This document shows, in pieces, positions 50,200 through 62,804 of a stretch of 64,000 nucleotides of DNA (its first letter is position 1; each line of letters starts with the position of its first letter). The stretch covers positions 682,001-746,000 of the forward strand of contig VTFK01000122.1 of the NCBI GenBank assembly GCA_009617715.1, written 5' to 3'. Position numbers and translations under genes: made by a program. This DNA is from Plectrocnemia conspersa. Taxonomy: Eukaryota > Arthropoda > Insecta > Trichoptera > Polycentropodidae. The notes below the pieces were generated by a model. That model was not told the DNA's origin. It saw nothing but the letters and a program-made list of their open reading frames with translations, and made no database searches.

Positions 50200-52420
50200 T
50201 ACAAATTTTCAATATAATTATTCAAACAATTTTTAGAAACTTTTATTTAAAATTTAGGTGAAAATAAAAAAATCTGAAATTAACCTTAAAGACAAAAAAT
50301 ATTTTAGTATTATTTTTAAGTTTATGCTTTAGAAAAAAAAATAAGATTGTATCAGTGCTTAAGAAGATATGTTTAAAAATTAATTCGAAACATGTCTTAA
50401 TAAATATTTTAACATAAATTATTAAAAGTTCCAAATTTTGATTTAAGTAGTACTTATGAAAGATTTACATTAGAAAAAAATATTATTAGAAGAGTCAGTA
50501 TTTTTAGGAAATTAGTGATTTAGAAATAATTTTTAACATAAATCAAAAAGTGAAGAAATATTTCAGAAGAACTAAATTAAATTTATTTGGTAATTTAAAT
50601 AAAAAAATAATAGTTTAAATTAAGATTTTCTGTAAAGATTATGCTGTTAAAACCTTAATAAATCAAATAATGGTCTAAATAGAGAATTTAGTAAAAATTA
50701 ACAAAATTCAATTCGTAAATTCATCTTAAATATAATGATATAATTTACGATTCAATAATTGCTAAAATTTCACCTCAAAAATATGAGTGAATACAGATTT
50801 AAGCAGTATTTTTAATTAAATTTATTTTATATAAATTTATTTTATATAAATTTAATATAAAATAAATTAGACTTAAATTTATTTTATATAAATTTACAAT
50901 TTTATATAAATTTATATAACTTTATATTTATATAAATTTATATAAATTATATAAAATTTATATAAATTTATATAAATTAGGATTAAATTTATATAAATTT
51001 ATATAAATTAGGCTTAAATTTATATAAATTTATATAAATTAGGCTTAAATTTATTTTATATAAATTTATTAAAAAAGTAAATTAGGCTTATGGTTTACCT
51101 CAAACAGCAGATGAAAAGTTTATGGTTTAAAAACATATAGCGAAAGTCACTGATTTTATCAAAATTTATTAAAAAAATACTTATTTTCAATATATTTTAG
51201 CAGAAATTAACAGAAGCTCATCAAAAAATTGATTTCAAGCCAAAGAGTCTAAATTAAGATTTAATTAGTATCCATAAAAAAATTATGCATAAAAAATCCA
51301 TTTCAAAAGAGTATAAATTATGATTTTTTCGATATTTATTTAAAGTTTATATTTTAGAAATAAATTTTAAAGAGAAAAAAAAATATTTTAGCAAAATTAA
51401 ACAGAAATTATTCATAAATTTATATAAAAAAATATAGTATAAATTAAGATGTCATTATCACAAAAACAACTATCTAGCTAATGCTATTAAAAAACTATTA
51501 TATTTTTTTTTATTAAAGTTTGTTACTGTACCTATAAAAAAACTAGAGTAATAATAGAATTTGATTTAAAAATTTATCTTAAATATTGAAGTATTATATT
51601 TAGGAGTTTTGTAGTGCTTTTTAAAAAATATTTTTAAAAAAGAGACGAGTCTAAATGCAGATTTAAGCAATAATTTAAAAAAAAAAAAAATTATTAATAC
51701 ATTCTAAAGAAAAATAAGAATAAAAATTAAAATAACACATAAATTCATGGTTTAGAAATTCATTACAAATAAAATATAGGTAAAACTAATAAAAAGTTTT
51801 TGCTTAAAAAAAATTATCGGAAGGTCTCTGAATGAAGAATTTAGCAGTACTTATAATCAGTTTATTTATATAGATTTCAGCAGTAAAAAAATATTTTAAA
51901 GCAGTTTTAATAAGGATTTTAGTTAAATTTAAGAAAACTTTTTGTTTTAAGAATGCATTTTAAACAAAAAGTAGAAATAAATATTTTAGTAGAACTTAAC
52001 AAAAGTTCACTAAAAAATATTTGTACTTCAAAAAATAAATATCATAAATGTAATAGATTTATATCTGAGAGCATATTTTAATTACTGTTTATCTTAAGCA
52101 AAAGTTTTAAAAAATATCATGGTAGAACTTAACAAAATTTTATATTCTGGAAAGTATTTTAAATTTAGTCATCGGTTTCAGCTATAAAAAAATTATGCTT
52201 TGAAAAAAATACATTTCAAAAAATTTTATGTTTGAAATCAAAATAAAGAAGTCAGTCATACTTATTAAAAATTTATGCTTAGAAAGTCTATTTCAAACAG
52301 ATAAATCTTAACAAAGTTTACAGAATATTGTAATTTAAAAGTGTACAAAATTTGGTTTTTAGGATTTTATTTATTAAATCCCTATTAATTTTTCCAAAAA
52401 AATTCACTTTGAAGTAAGTA
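50200..52420 (+). repeat. Old, strongly diverged tandem repeat array
   Basis: The same ordered words recur through about 2.2 kb. One is TTATGCTTWGAAAAA or close forms (about 50,325; 51,285; 51,800; 52,193; 52,277). Next comes ATTTCAAAAGAGTCTAAAT-like text (about 50,674; 51,225; 51,303; 51,647). Then AAGATTTAAGCAGTA or AATTTAGCAGTACTT (about 50,797; 51,249; 51,660; 51,838). Then TTTTAGCAGAAATTAACAGA or TAGTAGAACTTAACAAAAG (about 50,687; 51,198; 51,388; 51,987; 52,115). The units are eroded and of uneven length, so the period cannot be fixed by eye. It resembles a dead satellite inside the presumed intron. Confidence 0.55.
50816..51075 (+). repeat. AT minisatellite, 31-bp unit in its best part
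   Basis: From about 50,954 to 51,046, three nearly identical 31-bp units read AAATTTATATAAATTTATAT then AAATTAGGCTT (GGATT in the first). On either side, less regular combinations of TTTATTTTATATAAATTTA continue the array. It lies within the older diverged tandem array and is clearly younger than it. Confidence 0.8.
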
Positions 52421-52429
52421 AAAAGATTT

Positions 52430-55400
52430 ATGTTTATTTTATAATAATATTTATTAATTTGTCAATGTAAATTTATGTACGCGTATTTAATATATTTTAA
52501 TAAAAATATTAATTTAAATTTAAGAGAATTTAGAAATTTCTATACGACCTATATGTGTAAATCATTATATATTTTTGTACTATTTTGGGAAGCATTACTA
52601 CATTTTTTAATAATTATAATCTATAAAGTTATATAATTACATTTATTCGTATGTAAAAATCATACACAATATTATTACAAAGTGATATGATCTGCTGCTT
52701 TAATACTTAGATTATATTAGAGTAGTTGCAATAGTAGTAGTAAGTAGTCTTTATGTTAACTACATTGTTGATATTTTAATATTTTGCAGTGGCTCTATCA
52801 ATGTCAATTGAGTTGTATCAATGACGCCTTTGGGTACCCATAGAATACATGAATGTTTGCTATATAACACCTAATTGAACGTCTACACTACAGGACATTT
52901 CAAGTAAGACTAGCTGCTGAGAAAATTGTAAATTACCTAACATAATGATACGAACCACCGAAATACACCTGCGTACGAATTTACTTGACGTTTAAAGCTA
53001 TTAGCATATTTCTTCAGAGTCTCTGATCCTTGTAATATATGACAGACATTAAGCAACCTCGTTTTTATATATATGAATTATTCAACGAGATTCTGTTCAC
53101 CGTGTGTCACTAGACCTTTAATGAAATCTAGCCGTGTCAATGTCAATTCAGCAATTATTGGCTCTTGAATGCACCGGAGGCACTCGAAGCGATATGAAAG
53201 GGTCCCTATAATGATTTCAAATGAGATTGATTAACTCAATAAATGCTTTATATGAATAAATAAAGTTTTAAATACAATAAAATATGTATAGTATTTAATT
53301 AAATATTTTTAGTCCTACATTATTTGTTATTTAATTTTAAAACAGTTTTTTATATATTTTAAAATTTAATATACATATACATATAATAAGTTTATCAACT
53401 AACAGTAATTTGTAACTAAACCCTTTAGTTGCCGAAATCCGATATATTGACTTTTCCCACTTTAGGGAGAATTTTACGATTCGATGTCATCACTGAACAA
53501 AGAATCGAATACATTTTTAATGGGCTATAAGGTATTTTCATCTGGTATAAATAACAGTTTTTTCGAATATATATTTTTTTATGCAATACATCGTTTTTTA
53601 AGTAAAATTCTTTTATTTTTTAATTCTTATACTTTTATTAAATAATACTTTACTCTGTTAAATTTAGTTTTAAGACATTTTAAAGATGCAATAAATGGTC
53701 AAATGAGTACTGCACGAATTGACTAAAAGGCAAAAAACAGCAACGTTTCAAAGTTAGTTCAAATATATTATAGGGAACTTTTCTTAAAAAAATTATTGCA
53801 TGTGATCAGAAATGATTTTTCTACTTTTGTATAACAAAGAATTAGACAGAGAAGTTCCAAAACATGCTCTGAAATAAAATTATCGTGAAGTTATGGTGGT
53901 ATTCTGGGGGAATTATTTATTGATCATTTCCTAAAGCAGGCAAGTTTGTTTCAGCATAATCATATTATAGGGAAAATAAAACCAAGCATAGAAAATTAAC
54001 TATAGTACAATCCAATGCTAGTAAACAACGATATTAATCAATGATTATGTGAATATGATATACGCATATTTTCCTACACTTTTCTTTAAAGATTATCACA
54101 TTTTTAAACATTTAGACTTATTTCTTTGAAATACGAATTAGAATATTCAAAGTGATATTTCGAGAGGCTTAGATGACTTCACAACTTCTAAAGATAAGGA
54201 TTTTTATAAACAAGGAATTCATTGATTAGTAAATCGTATATATTATAGTATTTATTAAATAAAGAATAATTTGAATAATAAAATTTTAGGTAAAAAAAAT
54301 ATTGCATATTTTTGCTCGGCAAGAATTCAGCTACTTAAATAGAAACTATATTTTCTCGCTTAATGTGATATAAAAAAATATCTGTAATTATTATTTTATT
54401 ATATTTTAAAATGAAATAAAAAAAAAAAGAACCAATTGTAGCCCTAAATTAAAAATAGTAAACCTGATGATATATCTTTTACTTAATATTTCACATTTAA
54501 TAGATTTTAAACTAGTTTCTAATAGTTGTATTAGTATGTGACAATCTATCACGTATATTTTAATATAAAAAAATAATCATATCATACATATGAACGTGCT
54601 TTATCAGCTCCTTTCATCTGTGTATGAGATTTGCTGACAAATAATTTACGATGTGAGAGACGAGTTGAAAACCCCGTCAAGGACATGACGATTATACACA
54701 CCAACATACTTTGCCACATGGTTAAAACATGATACTAAACAAACATATAAATTTTGTACGAGAAAGTCTATGCTACAACAATTCTAAATAGTAATGAGAA
54801 AGTCTATATATATATATTACATGAATATAATATAATTAGGACAATAAATATTTTATAGTTTATATTATTATATTTATTTATACAATTATTTGCTTTATTT
54901 AAAATACAATGAATAATATCTTAATACTAATTATTTTAATTTACTTGAATATATATTAATGAAAATACCGTTAAAATATTTTCTTGCTTGGTTAACTTTT
55001 AGGAAAACATTATCTTACGACCATCAAACAATTAATTCCACCGGCAAAGTTGTGATATTTTAACTTTTTGAAAAGCTCTTCAAGAGCTTATGTATATAAT
55101 TTTTAATATACAAACATTCATACTTAATCCACGCGTAAGTAACGTATGAACAATTTCAAGGCGTAAACTCAGAGACTCTATAAAGTTTTATAAGAGATCA
55201 AAAAAGTTATTTATGTATGTGCATGCATATATGGGAAACACACTTAAATTTATTCAATGCAAAGTATTCTAACGCATATATTTACATACATATAATATGT
55301 ACAAGCATGTCTGCGCTAAGAAATTTTAAAGTTGAATCGACATCGCAAAGTTTTAACTATGCAGTTATAAGTTGTGGCTGAAGTGATTCATCGAGATTTA

Positions 55401-57450
55401 ACAACAGAAGTTTTAAAAATAATTTACTGTAGATACGAACTGCCAGATAAATTTATTCCTGTGCCAACAAAAAATGAAATACAAATTTTTAATTTAATAT
55501 TTTCTATGCTAGTACAATGATGAAAATTCAATTGAAAGTCATGGTTGCTAGAATTTAATAATCTGGCATTACATCAATTCTAAAATAACTGCAAAAAGAT
55601 AATATGTATGTATTATTTATATATTTATCAGTTGAAAAAGCATATTGAATCCTATTTAAATTTAATACATTTTTTATCTCAGAAATCATCGATTAAAAAA
55701 TCATCACAATCTTAACAAAGATTATTTCGTGTTTACAAAATAATAATGCGTATGATAAAAGCCGCAACAAAAAATACATTACATGTTTTATAATTTAGCG
55801 AAAACAATCTGCTAGTCCATGAAATTTTACCTTTTTCTTTTATCATTCCGCAAAAAAAATTATTATGTTACCTGGTTTCCGCGTAACAAATTTCACGTAT
55901 ATTTACCCGCCGAAATTATATCCCCATCTCTCTTGTCAGCTAAAGCGTTTTCTTGTAAATTTAAAGTAAACCATCAAACAAGATGGCTCCTTTCGACCTT
56001 TATTTTTGTACCTCAAATAAATTAGCTCCTTTGATAGTCAAATCTCCCGGAGCAATAGAAAAGTCAGAAGAAAAAAAATATACATTCGAAATACCATTTA
56101 TTTGCACTTAGACGATAAATTGATTTATCTTTAATATATGTGAAAAAAAATTAAACCAATAAAAACTTGGTATAATTCTTACAAATCTAGTTCTGTAATA
56201 TAATAATATTTAAAACTCAAAGTATATAATATGAAATAATAAGTTTAAGTTAAACATTTTAAATTGCACTGAAAATATTTAAAAAACAATAAGTTTTTTA
56301 ACATGTTTAAGTCAAAATAGATATAATATTAAAACTTGAACAGTATTAAACTTTTTTCATTTAACACGAACAACAAATGTGCTTTTATAAACTTACTGAA
56401 GTCTCAAACTCTTTAAATATGAATTATTCTGAAACGCGATAGTAATTATCTTAATTTATATTTTATATATAAAAAAAAATATCTTTTCGATTTCCTCTAA
56501 ACAAACAAGCCACCTAGAAATAACTGGTATAGTCTTTAAAATATATATTATAAAATAGTTTATTTTATATGACTACTTTTTAAATATTATTTATTAAACA
56601 AGGCTTTTCATGTATAATACATAAAACATATGTGGAATATCAAAGCTGGTTTTATAAAAATATTGCGTAAATATTTACTATTTACTTATAAAACAAATAA
56701 TATTATGAATTAATCTACATTACAGACATGACATAAATTCGATCTTATCAAAAAACGGTCCAGTGGCTGATGAAACTCGATTAGATCATCTCCTACACGA
56801 TATTATGATAGCGACACGTTATCACGAAAATAAATTAGTATTTTGCGTCGTGATAACCCTCCGTCCATGAAAAATTGTGGTAAACATTGTATGATGAAAA
56901 AAAATCGTAAATAATAATTCCTCGAGCGGAATGATCGAAGGTTATAAATATTTAGTAAAATGTTGATTAATGTAGGTTTGAACCTATAGGAAAATAAATA
57001 TGTTTTGGATTAGATGTTTTGATCTAGATATTTATAGATTTATGAAATGTACTTTTTTCTGGTTTGAGTTTGATAGACTAATCGATGTGTTTGTAACATG
57101 CTTGTTTAAGTTTGTCAGCATGATATTAGAAATGTCATCAGTTCGGTTATTTATTTGTATTTAATTTTTTTGCGCAAAAAATATATTGTACTCTATGTTT
57201 ATATTGAAAAAGTTTGATTTGAGTATATTATTTATTATTAACAATATAGAATACATTCTCTCAAAGCTATAATATTATTCACAATTTTATAAATAAACAT
57301 ATATTTGTGTTTAAAATGGAGTTGAAATGAAAGGAATATTTGTAACATTTTATTTTATTTTCAATTTGCTTTTTCTATATATTGCGAAATTATTTTTTAA
57401 GTATTTTTATTTGCCAAGTTGGTCCTATACATATCTTTATATATAATTGA
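52430..57450. other. Gene-free, presumed intronic stretch
   Basis: No exon or RNA is recognised. GC-richer patches at 52,785-53,215 and 56,735-56,885 have no coding frame. The frame at 55,819-56,025 is a chance opening. Confidence 0.45.
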
Positions 57451-57454
57451 AAAT

Positions 57455-57647
<193 letters not shown>

Positions 57648-57663
57648 CGTACCTATTAAATAG

Positions 57664-59005
57664 TAAGTTTAATTAAACCTGATTCACAAATTCAAACTAT
57701 TCATGGTATAATTACTACTTTGAATCAAGCTATGATTGAATGCTTTGTATGGAATCATAATTTCCTAGTATTTTTAGATGAACTATTATAGAATTAGTAA
57801 GTCTACAAATATACACATTGATGATATGTAGTTCGTAATGGATATAATAATACATATATAATATTAAAAGAATTTAACATATTGTAAATATTGTATATAC
57901 AAACATCAAATTATACTGCACAACAATTTTGCACCTATTTCTGTCACAAAGAAGGCGTTATTTTATTATTACATAAATTTATAATACATTATGAATTCAG
58001 CTGCAAAACATTTTCTGTGTTTTTTACGATGAAATCGTATTTCAAGAAAATTGCTATATATACATATATTTTTTAATACGAAAATGAATAGCTTAGTTGT
58101 AGCGACTTATTAATATTATATACTATACTATTCAAAGAATATGTAAGAACACAAAACTATCACATTCTATAATAAAAATGTATTTTAGTATTTTTGTCAT
58201 TTTAAAGAAACCTTTAAAATTATATTTAAAACACCCACTAAAAACGACATATAATAATAATGATCACGATAGATTTTCTAAAGCCTTAAACAATAAATAA
58301 TAAGCATATCTAAAACTTCTCAACCGTTTGTCACTACTTATGCAATGTATTATGATCTATGAAATACGCATCGCAATACATATTGTTTTGCTATTGAAAA
58401 AGTTACAATGGTTTCGTTCATAAAGAATCACTCGGGAGACACACAAATCATAATAATAAATCGGCGTTTTTTTGCGATAAGCCTTCTAAAAAAGAACATT
58501 TATTAGGCTATACATTTCTTTACTTAGACAACTCCATTGGTAGATCAGCATGATCAGCGATCAGAGACCAGAGAGACTCACTTCGACACCTATTTACGCA
58601 TTTTGAAAAGCACCGAAAATATTTTTTTCTGCGAGATGCAGTCGAGCAGATGAATGTTGTGGCGTGAAAATCTTAGCTGATTCTCTAGTAAGGATCTAGC
58701 ATCTACTGATACATCTTAATGAGTATCGCTATATACCTCGTCGAGGTATGCCGTAAATGAGTCTTCTGGTTGATTTTTTTTAATTTTTTTTTTTATTACA
58801 AATTTAACGATCATGACTTGACAGGTTTCCACAATGCGTTGAAAGCGATTAAACAGTATAATAAAAATAAAAACAGTTATAATACACATCTAATTTAGAT
58901 CAGCAGCATCCTCAAGCGCAGACGTTCTAGTCGCAACAGGGGAGATCAAAGGACGCGATCGCGACTCTCTAGGGCATTTTAAAGCTCTCAAGCAAAAATC
59001 GCCAA
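57664..59005. other. Gene-free stretch with weak repeat similarity
   Basis: No gene is recognised. At about 58,555-58,578, GATCAGAGACCAGAGAGACT resembles AATCAGAGATCAGAGAGACT at about 23,427, suggesting a further dispersed repeat. 58,555-58,765 and 58,905-59,000 are GC-richer. Confidence 0.45.
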
Positions 59006-59009
59006 ACAT

Positions 59010-59150
59010 TAACAGTATTGACACCACCTTTTAGAAATTTTAAAAATCAAACTGTCTATTGAGTAGACGCTATGCTTAAAATGCAATGAATTGTGTCCCA
59101 ACGTTCCTATCAAAAAGGCTCTAGGATATAAATACGAATACACGAATATA
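59010..59150 (+). repeat. Dispersed repeat block A, copy 2
   Basis: It matches 6,620-6,772 with shared words GACACCACC, GAGTAGACGC, ATGCAATGAATTGT and CTAGGATA. It stands directly before block B here. Confidence 0.65.
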
Positions 59151-59154
59151 AAAT

Positions 59155-59540
59155 ATATGACCTTTGTGCCAAGACTTGACTAATGAGCAAATAAAGCTTC
59201 AGCGCTACATTTCAATAAATAATACGAAACTTTTAAAGGGAGAAAGAAGCAAAAAGTTGTTAGGAACATTTGGTTCTCAATACCGCACATGTCGCGTTCT
59301 ATTATATATTGAGAATTTTCTCTTGCGTTTTGTTTATTTTTTGCGTTGTATTATATTTGAGAGAGAAAAGATTTTTGATAATTGGAGACTTCATCGATTC
59401 TCCGTAAAAGAGATGTTAGAATAATTCCATGATAATTACTGCTTTGAGATGATCAATTAAATGATAAGGGAGATTTTTGACGTCTTAATTTGTGCTTACA
59501 GCTAATAATCTAATCTTAAGCAATATTTATTATTAAGTTA
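59155..59540 (+). repeat. Dispersed repeat block B, copy 2, with open frame
   Basis: Partner of 5,950-6,340. The 86-codon frame (59,164-59,424) shares QYRTCRVLLYI, FLLRFVYFL and FSVKEML with the other copy. Here a stop (TAA) replaces the codon that is CAA in copy 1, so the tail FHDNY is out of the frame's reach. Length differences against copy 1 within the frame are multiples of three. Function unknown. Confidence 0.7.
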
Positions 59541-59649
59541 TTGCTTTTTAATATTTGTGGGAGATATCAATATTATAAAGCAATGATATACTTTAATTTA
59601 TAGCATATGTGATATTTATGTGTTGATAATCATTTAAGTATAACAGAAA

Positions 59650-59930
59650 TATAGTTAAAAAATAAAGAAAATAAAACTAAAGGTATGCTAAGTAATTATG
59701 AAAATATGTTAGATAATTTTATTTTAGAAATAGTTGACAATATATAATATTTAGGAGTAATTGTAGATAAAAAAAACTTTTTTAAGGAACACTAATTAAA
59801 TAGTAAAAACATTTTTAGAAAAATGGATTTATTATCCAGAATAAGAAATATGTATAGGATAAACACAAAAAAATCTACAATAGTTTTATATTGCCCCATT
59901 TTAATTATTGTGCAACAGTTAAATATATAT
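59650..59930 (+). pseudogene. LINE reverse-transcriptase thumb fragment
   Basis: YLGVIVDKKNFFKEH (59,748-59,792) is the classic YLGVxxDxxLxFKxH phrase after the reverse-transcriptase core in jockey/CR1-like LINEs. It continues FRKMDLLSRIRNMYRINTK. After a one-base frame change it continues LPHFNYCATV (family form: APHFxYCxTV). A stop follows the histidine and another lies just before YLG. No catalytic YxDD box is visible upstream, so only the C-terminal part remains. Its orientation is opposite to the LINE at 43 kb, and its sequence is different enough to be another family. Confidence 0.82.
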
Positions 59931-59932
59931 AA

Positions 59933-60000
59933 GGACGGAATAGAGTAGTTTGTAACGTCTCAGATTAGTAACTCTGAGGTTGCGGGTTCGAGCCATCGAA
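59933..60000 (+). pseudogene. tRNA-like sequence (tRNA pseudogene or SINE head)
   Basis: TAGAGTAGTTTGTAACG resembles a D-arm/A-box. TCAGA-TTAGTAAC-TCTGA folds as an anticodon arm; read as a 7-nt loop TTAGTAA, the anticodon would be AGT, Thr-like. GGTTCGAGCC is a perfect B-box core. The acceptor stem does not close (5' GGACGGA has no matching 3' partner) and the T-stem is imperfect, so this is not a working tRNA gene. It lies just after the LINE fragment, as in a SINE or a tRNA-derived end of a retroelement. Confidence 0.5.
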
Positions 60001-60004
60001 TTTT

Positions 60005-61310
60005 AGTGTTATTATTAACATTGAAAATCAAAGTTGCAGTTACAGATAAAATAACAAGACAAGAAAAGAATTGTATTTTTGATCTACGTGTTTCAATTTA
60101 TTCGTCGCTTATTCCTTAAACTTAAATTTTTATAATTATCTACAGACAATTTAAAAAATCTTAATAAAAACAAAGTTCTATCCGTATAAAGAAGTTCAAG
60201 AAATTGTTGAATTTTAAATTGACTTTAGATTGAATAAAAAATATTGAATTTACATACTAGTTTAAAATTATATTATGTATATTACATTAACAAATTTAAA
60301 AGATAAATTACATTAACAAAATACATTTTCAGAATAATTCAGATATGCTGTTCCTTGATACATAATATGAATTATAAATGTGTACAAATGTAGAATATAT
60401 TACGTAATATCGTATTGAGCTAGACGTATTGAGATGTATATGTAAATTCATTGCATACGATAGAACACACAGTGAATAAAAGGGTTAAATAAAAAACTTT
60501 TTGACGTCATAAGATTTTTGTATTAATATTTGTATGTGTAAGTCACAATGAGAATAAATTATATGACGGTGTGTTAAAATGACTACGCACAAAGGATATT
60601 CTCAGAAGCTTTTTCATAATAACAAATATAGAAATAATTATTTAACATATGTGAAAAGCATTTGCGCACATTATTTTTAAACGAAAAGGCTTTTCGCCTC
60701 GAGCAAATTTTCCGAATAGCTATTTCGTCTGAATTGTCACTTCGTCGTATTTCACGTGAGTTTTTTTTATGATTTGTTGTCCAAATAGTTTTTTATGAAC
60801 CCTAAACGAAAATTCTTGTTAAATGCTGTGCTAAATATATTTGGATTAATAATAAATGTATATATTTTATAAAAAAAATATAATAATAACAGCTTTATCC
60901 TGAAACTTATATAATACACTATATATATATTATTATTTTCGTAAAGGCAAAGGGTTATAATCACGTATTATGTTGTAATCTAAAGCACTCTAAGAGGTAG
61001 AAAATTAAATTATATTTTATAAATATTGTGTCCGTTTATTTTGAGACATGGTTTACAGCTGTTATAAACAGATGACAAGGGAAGTAAATGAAATAAATAA
61101 TGCTATTCTTTGTGAACTTTAAGTTAATAAAAAAGGCAGAAATACGTGTGTTTCTATACCTTTTTTATAATGAACCCACATTACGCAACTTAATTAATAT
61201 TTAAAATATTTAAATTACACAAGAAGTTTTTATGGCAATGTTTATCATTTTTAGTGAATTATTCTATGATATAAAAATATTTTATGTTGCTCTATATAAA
61301 TATAAAGTAT
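60005..61310. other. Gene-free AT-rich stretch
   Basis: No gene is recognised. The minus-strand frame at 60,767-60,964 is AT-driven. Confidence 0.5.
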
Positions 61311-61312
61311 AA

Positions 61313-61597
61313 TTGTATGTATACTATTTCGATAAAAATATCAATAAAATGAAAAAAAAAAGATACTTTAAACTGCAATTTATATTTAGCTTAAAACCTA
61401 AGTATACGCAACACAAAATATCCAGCGTTCATGTCGGCTATTTAGCTTTAAATTTTACGAACATCCAGGGCCGAAATCGTCTTATTGCAACGCCAAAGGA
61501 ATATGAAAAACTAAAGCATCTGAACAAGCGAACAGTTTCCTTTGTACTCAGAGTCGAGGAAATGAAAATAGACCTAGTCGTGTCTACGGAGCAATAA
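61313..61597 (+). other. Unassigned open frame, protein-like C-terminal half
   Basis: The 94-codon frame begins with AT-rich, lysine-rich text. From about residue 33 it becomes more balanced: VHVGYLALNFTNIQGRNRL, then ATPKEYEKLKHLNKR. No family is recognised. An exon or a transposon remnant are both possible. There is no clear splice acceptor next to the composition change. Confidence 0.25.
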
Positions 61598-61599
61598 TG

Positions 61600-62320
61600 T
61601 TAATTTTCTAGACGTATCCTTTACTTCAGCTTCTCTCTGTTTCTCTGTTAAATAATTTTAGCATATCATTTATATAATATAAAGAGGGATTTTATTTCAT
61701 TTGTGAGTTCAGTAAATACATAGTACATGTTTTATTAAATATACAGAAAATATAAAACATAAAAACAATACGTTTTAGATAACAATTCGAGAGTTGGTTA
61801 AAAGTCAGATAACTGTAATAATCGAAGTAATGTAATTATCCTGTTCTTGTAAACAGTACTTGGGAATGCAAAAGTTACTGGAAGATGAAAATCTCATTAT
61901 TAAGATAAAATAAGAAAATATCAACTTTCGAAACATGTAATTCCTATAAGATTATCTGACACTTTCAAGATTAATAATGCCCTTTAATTATCCAACTGTT
62001 AATTATTATTTAGTCAAAATTTGCGTAATTTTCATATTGCTAATTGCAAAAGTCAGGTGAATTAAATTTGCTCTTAGATTATATGAATTTATATTTATAT
62101 TCAAATAAATTGATTTATTAATTTATAGTATTAGTTTAATATAATGTATGAAGAAAGCGTTTTTAAACTGAAAGTTTAACTCTCATAAACCATTGTATTA
62201 TATAAAATGTTTATTTAAGATACTTCCGAAATAAATGACGTTTTTTTAAATGAATCAAAAAAATATTTCCTAATTGCTTATTTTAAAATATAATTTCGTT
62301 ATAAAGATATAACCTTCTAA
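61600..62320. other. Gene-free AT-rich stretch
   Basis: Nothing is recognised. Confidence 0.5.
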
Positions 62321-62329
62321 CACATCTCG

Positions 62330-62800
62330 GGCAGTTTTTTATTTTATTATCATTAATGTAAAATATTCCGATACCGCTCCGGAAGTGTTGCATCGATTAA
62401 AATGAATGGTAATTGAATGGAGCAAAGTTGAGAAAATATGTTGGATAAGATAAAATCCAATTAAGTTCCTTAATGATATCGAGAGTGAATTTCGTCATAT
62501 GGAGACGCGCATTGTCGTGTTGTAGAACCATTCGACTGCTGTTGAGAAGTGCAGGCCTTTTTTTTTACTTCTACGTGCAAACGATTCAGCTGCTCACAAT
62601 AGAAGTAATCTCTTTGCAATCTCAGCATACACACAAAATAACATTTTACAGTGAGTCTGGGCTTCGGTGGTAAATTTTTCTATTTGCCATTTGGATAACA
62701 ACGATTTTGTGGTACAACACAGACTTCTCATCTCCGGTTATCAAATGATCGAGAAAAGGCGACCATTTCAAGATACAGAAGCTCTTGAGATATAAGTCTC
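62330..62800 (-). pseudogene. Decayed mariner-family transposase, 3' part
   Basis: On the minus strand, from high to low coordinates, three mariner landmarks appear in order. PFLDHLITGDEKSVLYHK (about 62,766-62,713) holds the first catalytic Asp in the TGDEKW motif, with W replaced by S. EQLNRLHVEVKKK and then RMVLQHDNARLHMTKF (about 62,532-62,485) hold the second Asp in the HDNARPH motif. ELNWILSYPTYFLNFAPFNY (about 62,465-62,406) and MQHFRSG correspond to the third-Asp block, usually SPDLAPSDYHLF, where the Asp before YH reads Asn. Frame changes between the blocks and a stop after YHSF show the gene is dead. The N-terminal DNA-binding half is not readable upstream. The plus-strand frame at 62,473-62,673 is its shadow. 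Confidence 0.88.
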
Positions 62801-62804
62801 TTAA

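Noticed and set aside
62473..62673. 66-codon plus-strand frame
   Set aside because: It is antisense to the mariner HDNAR block.
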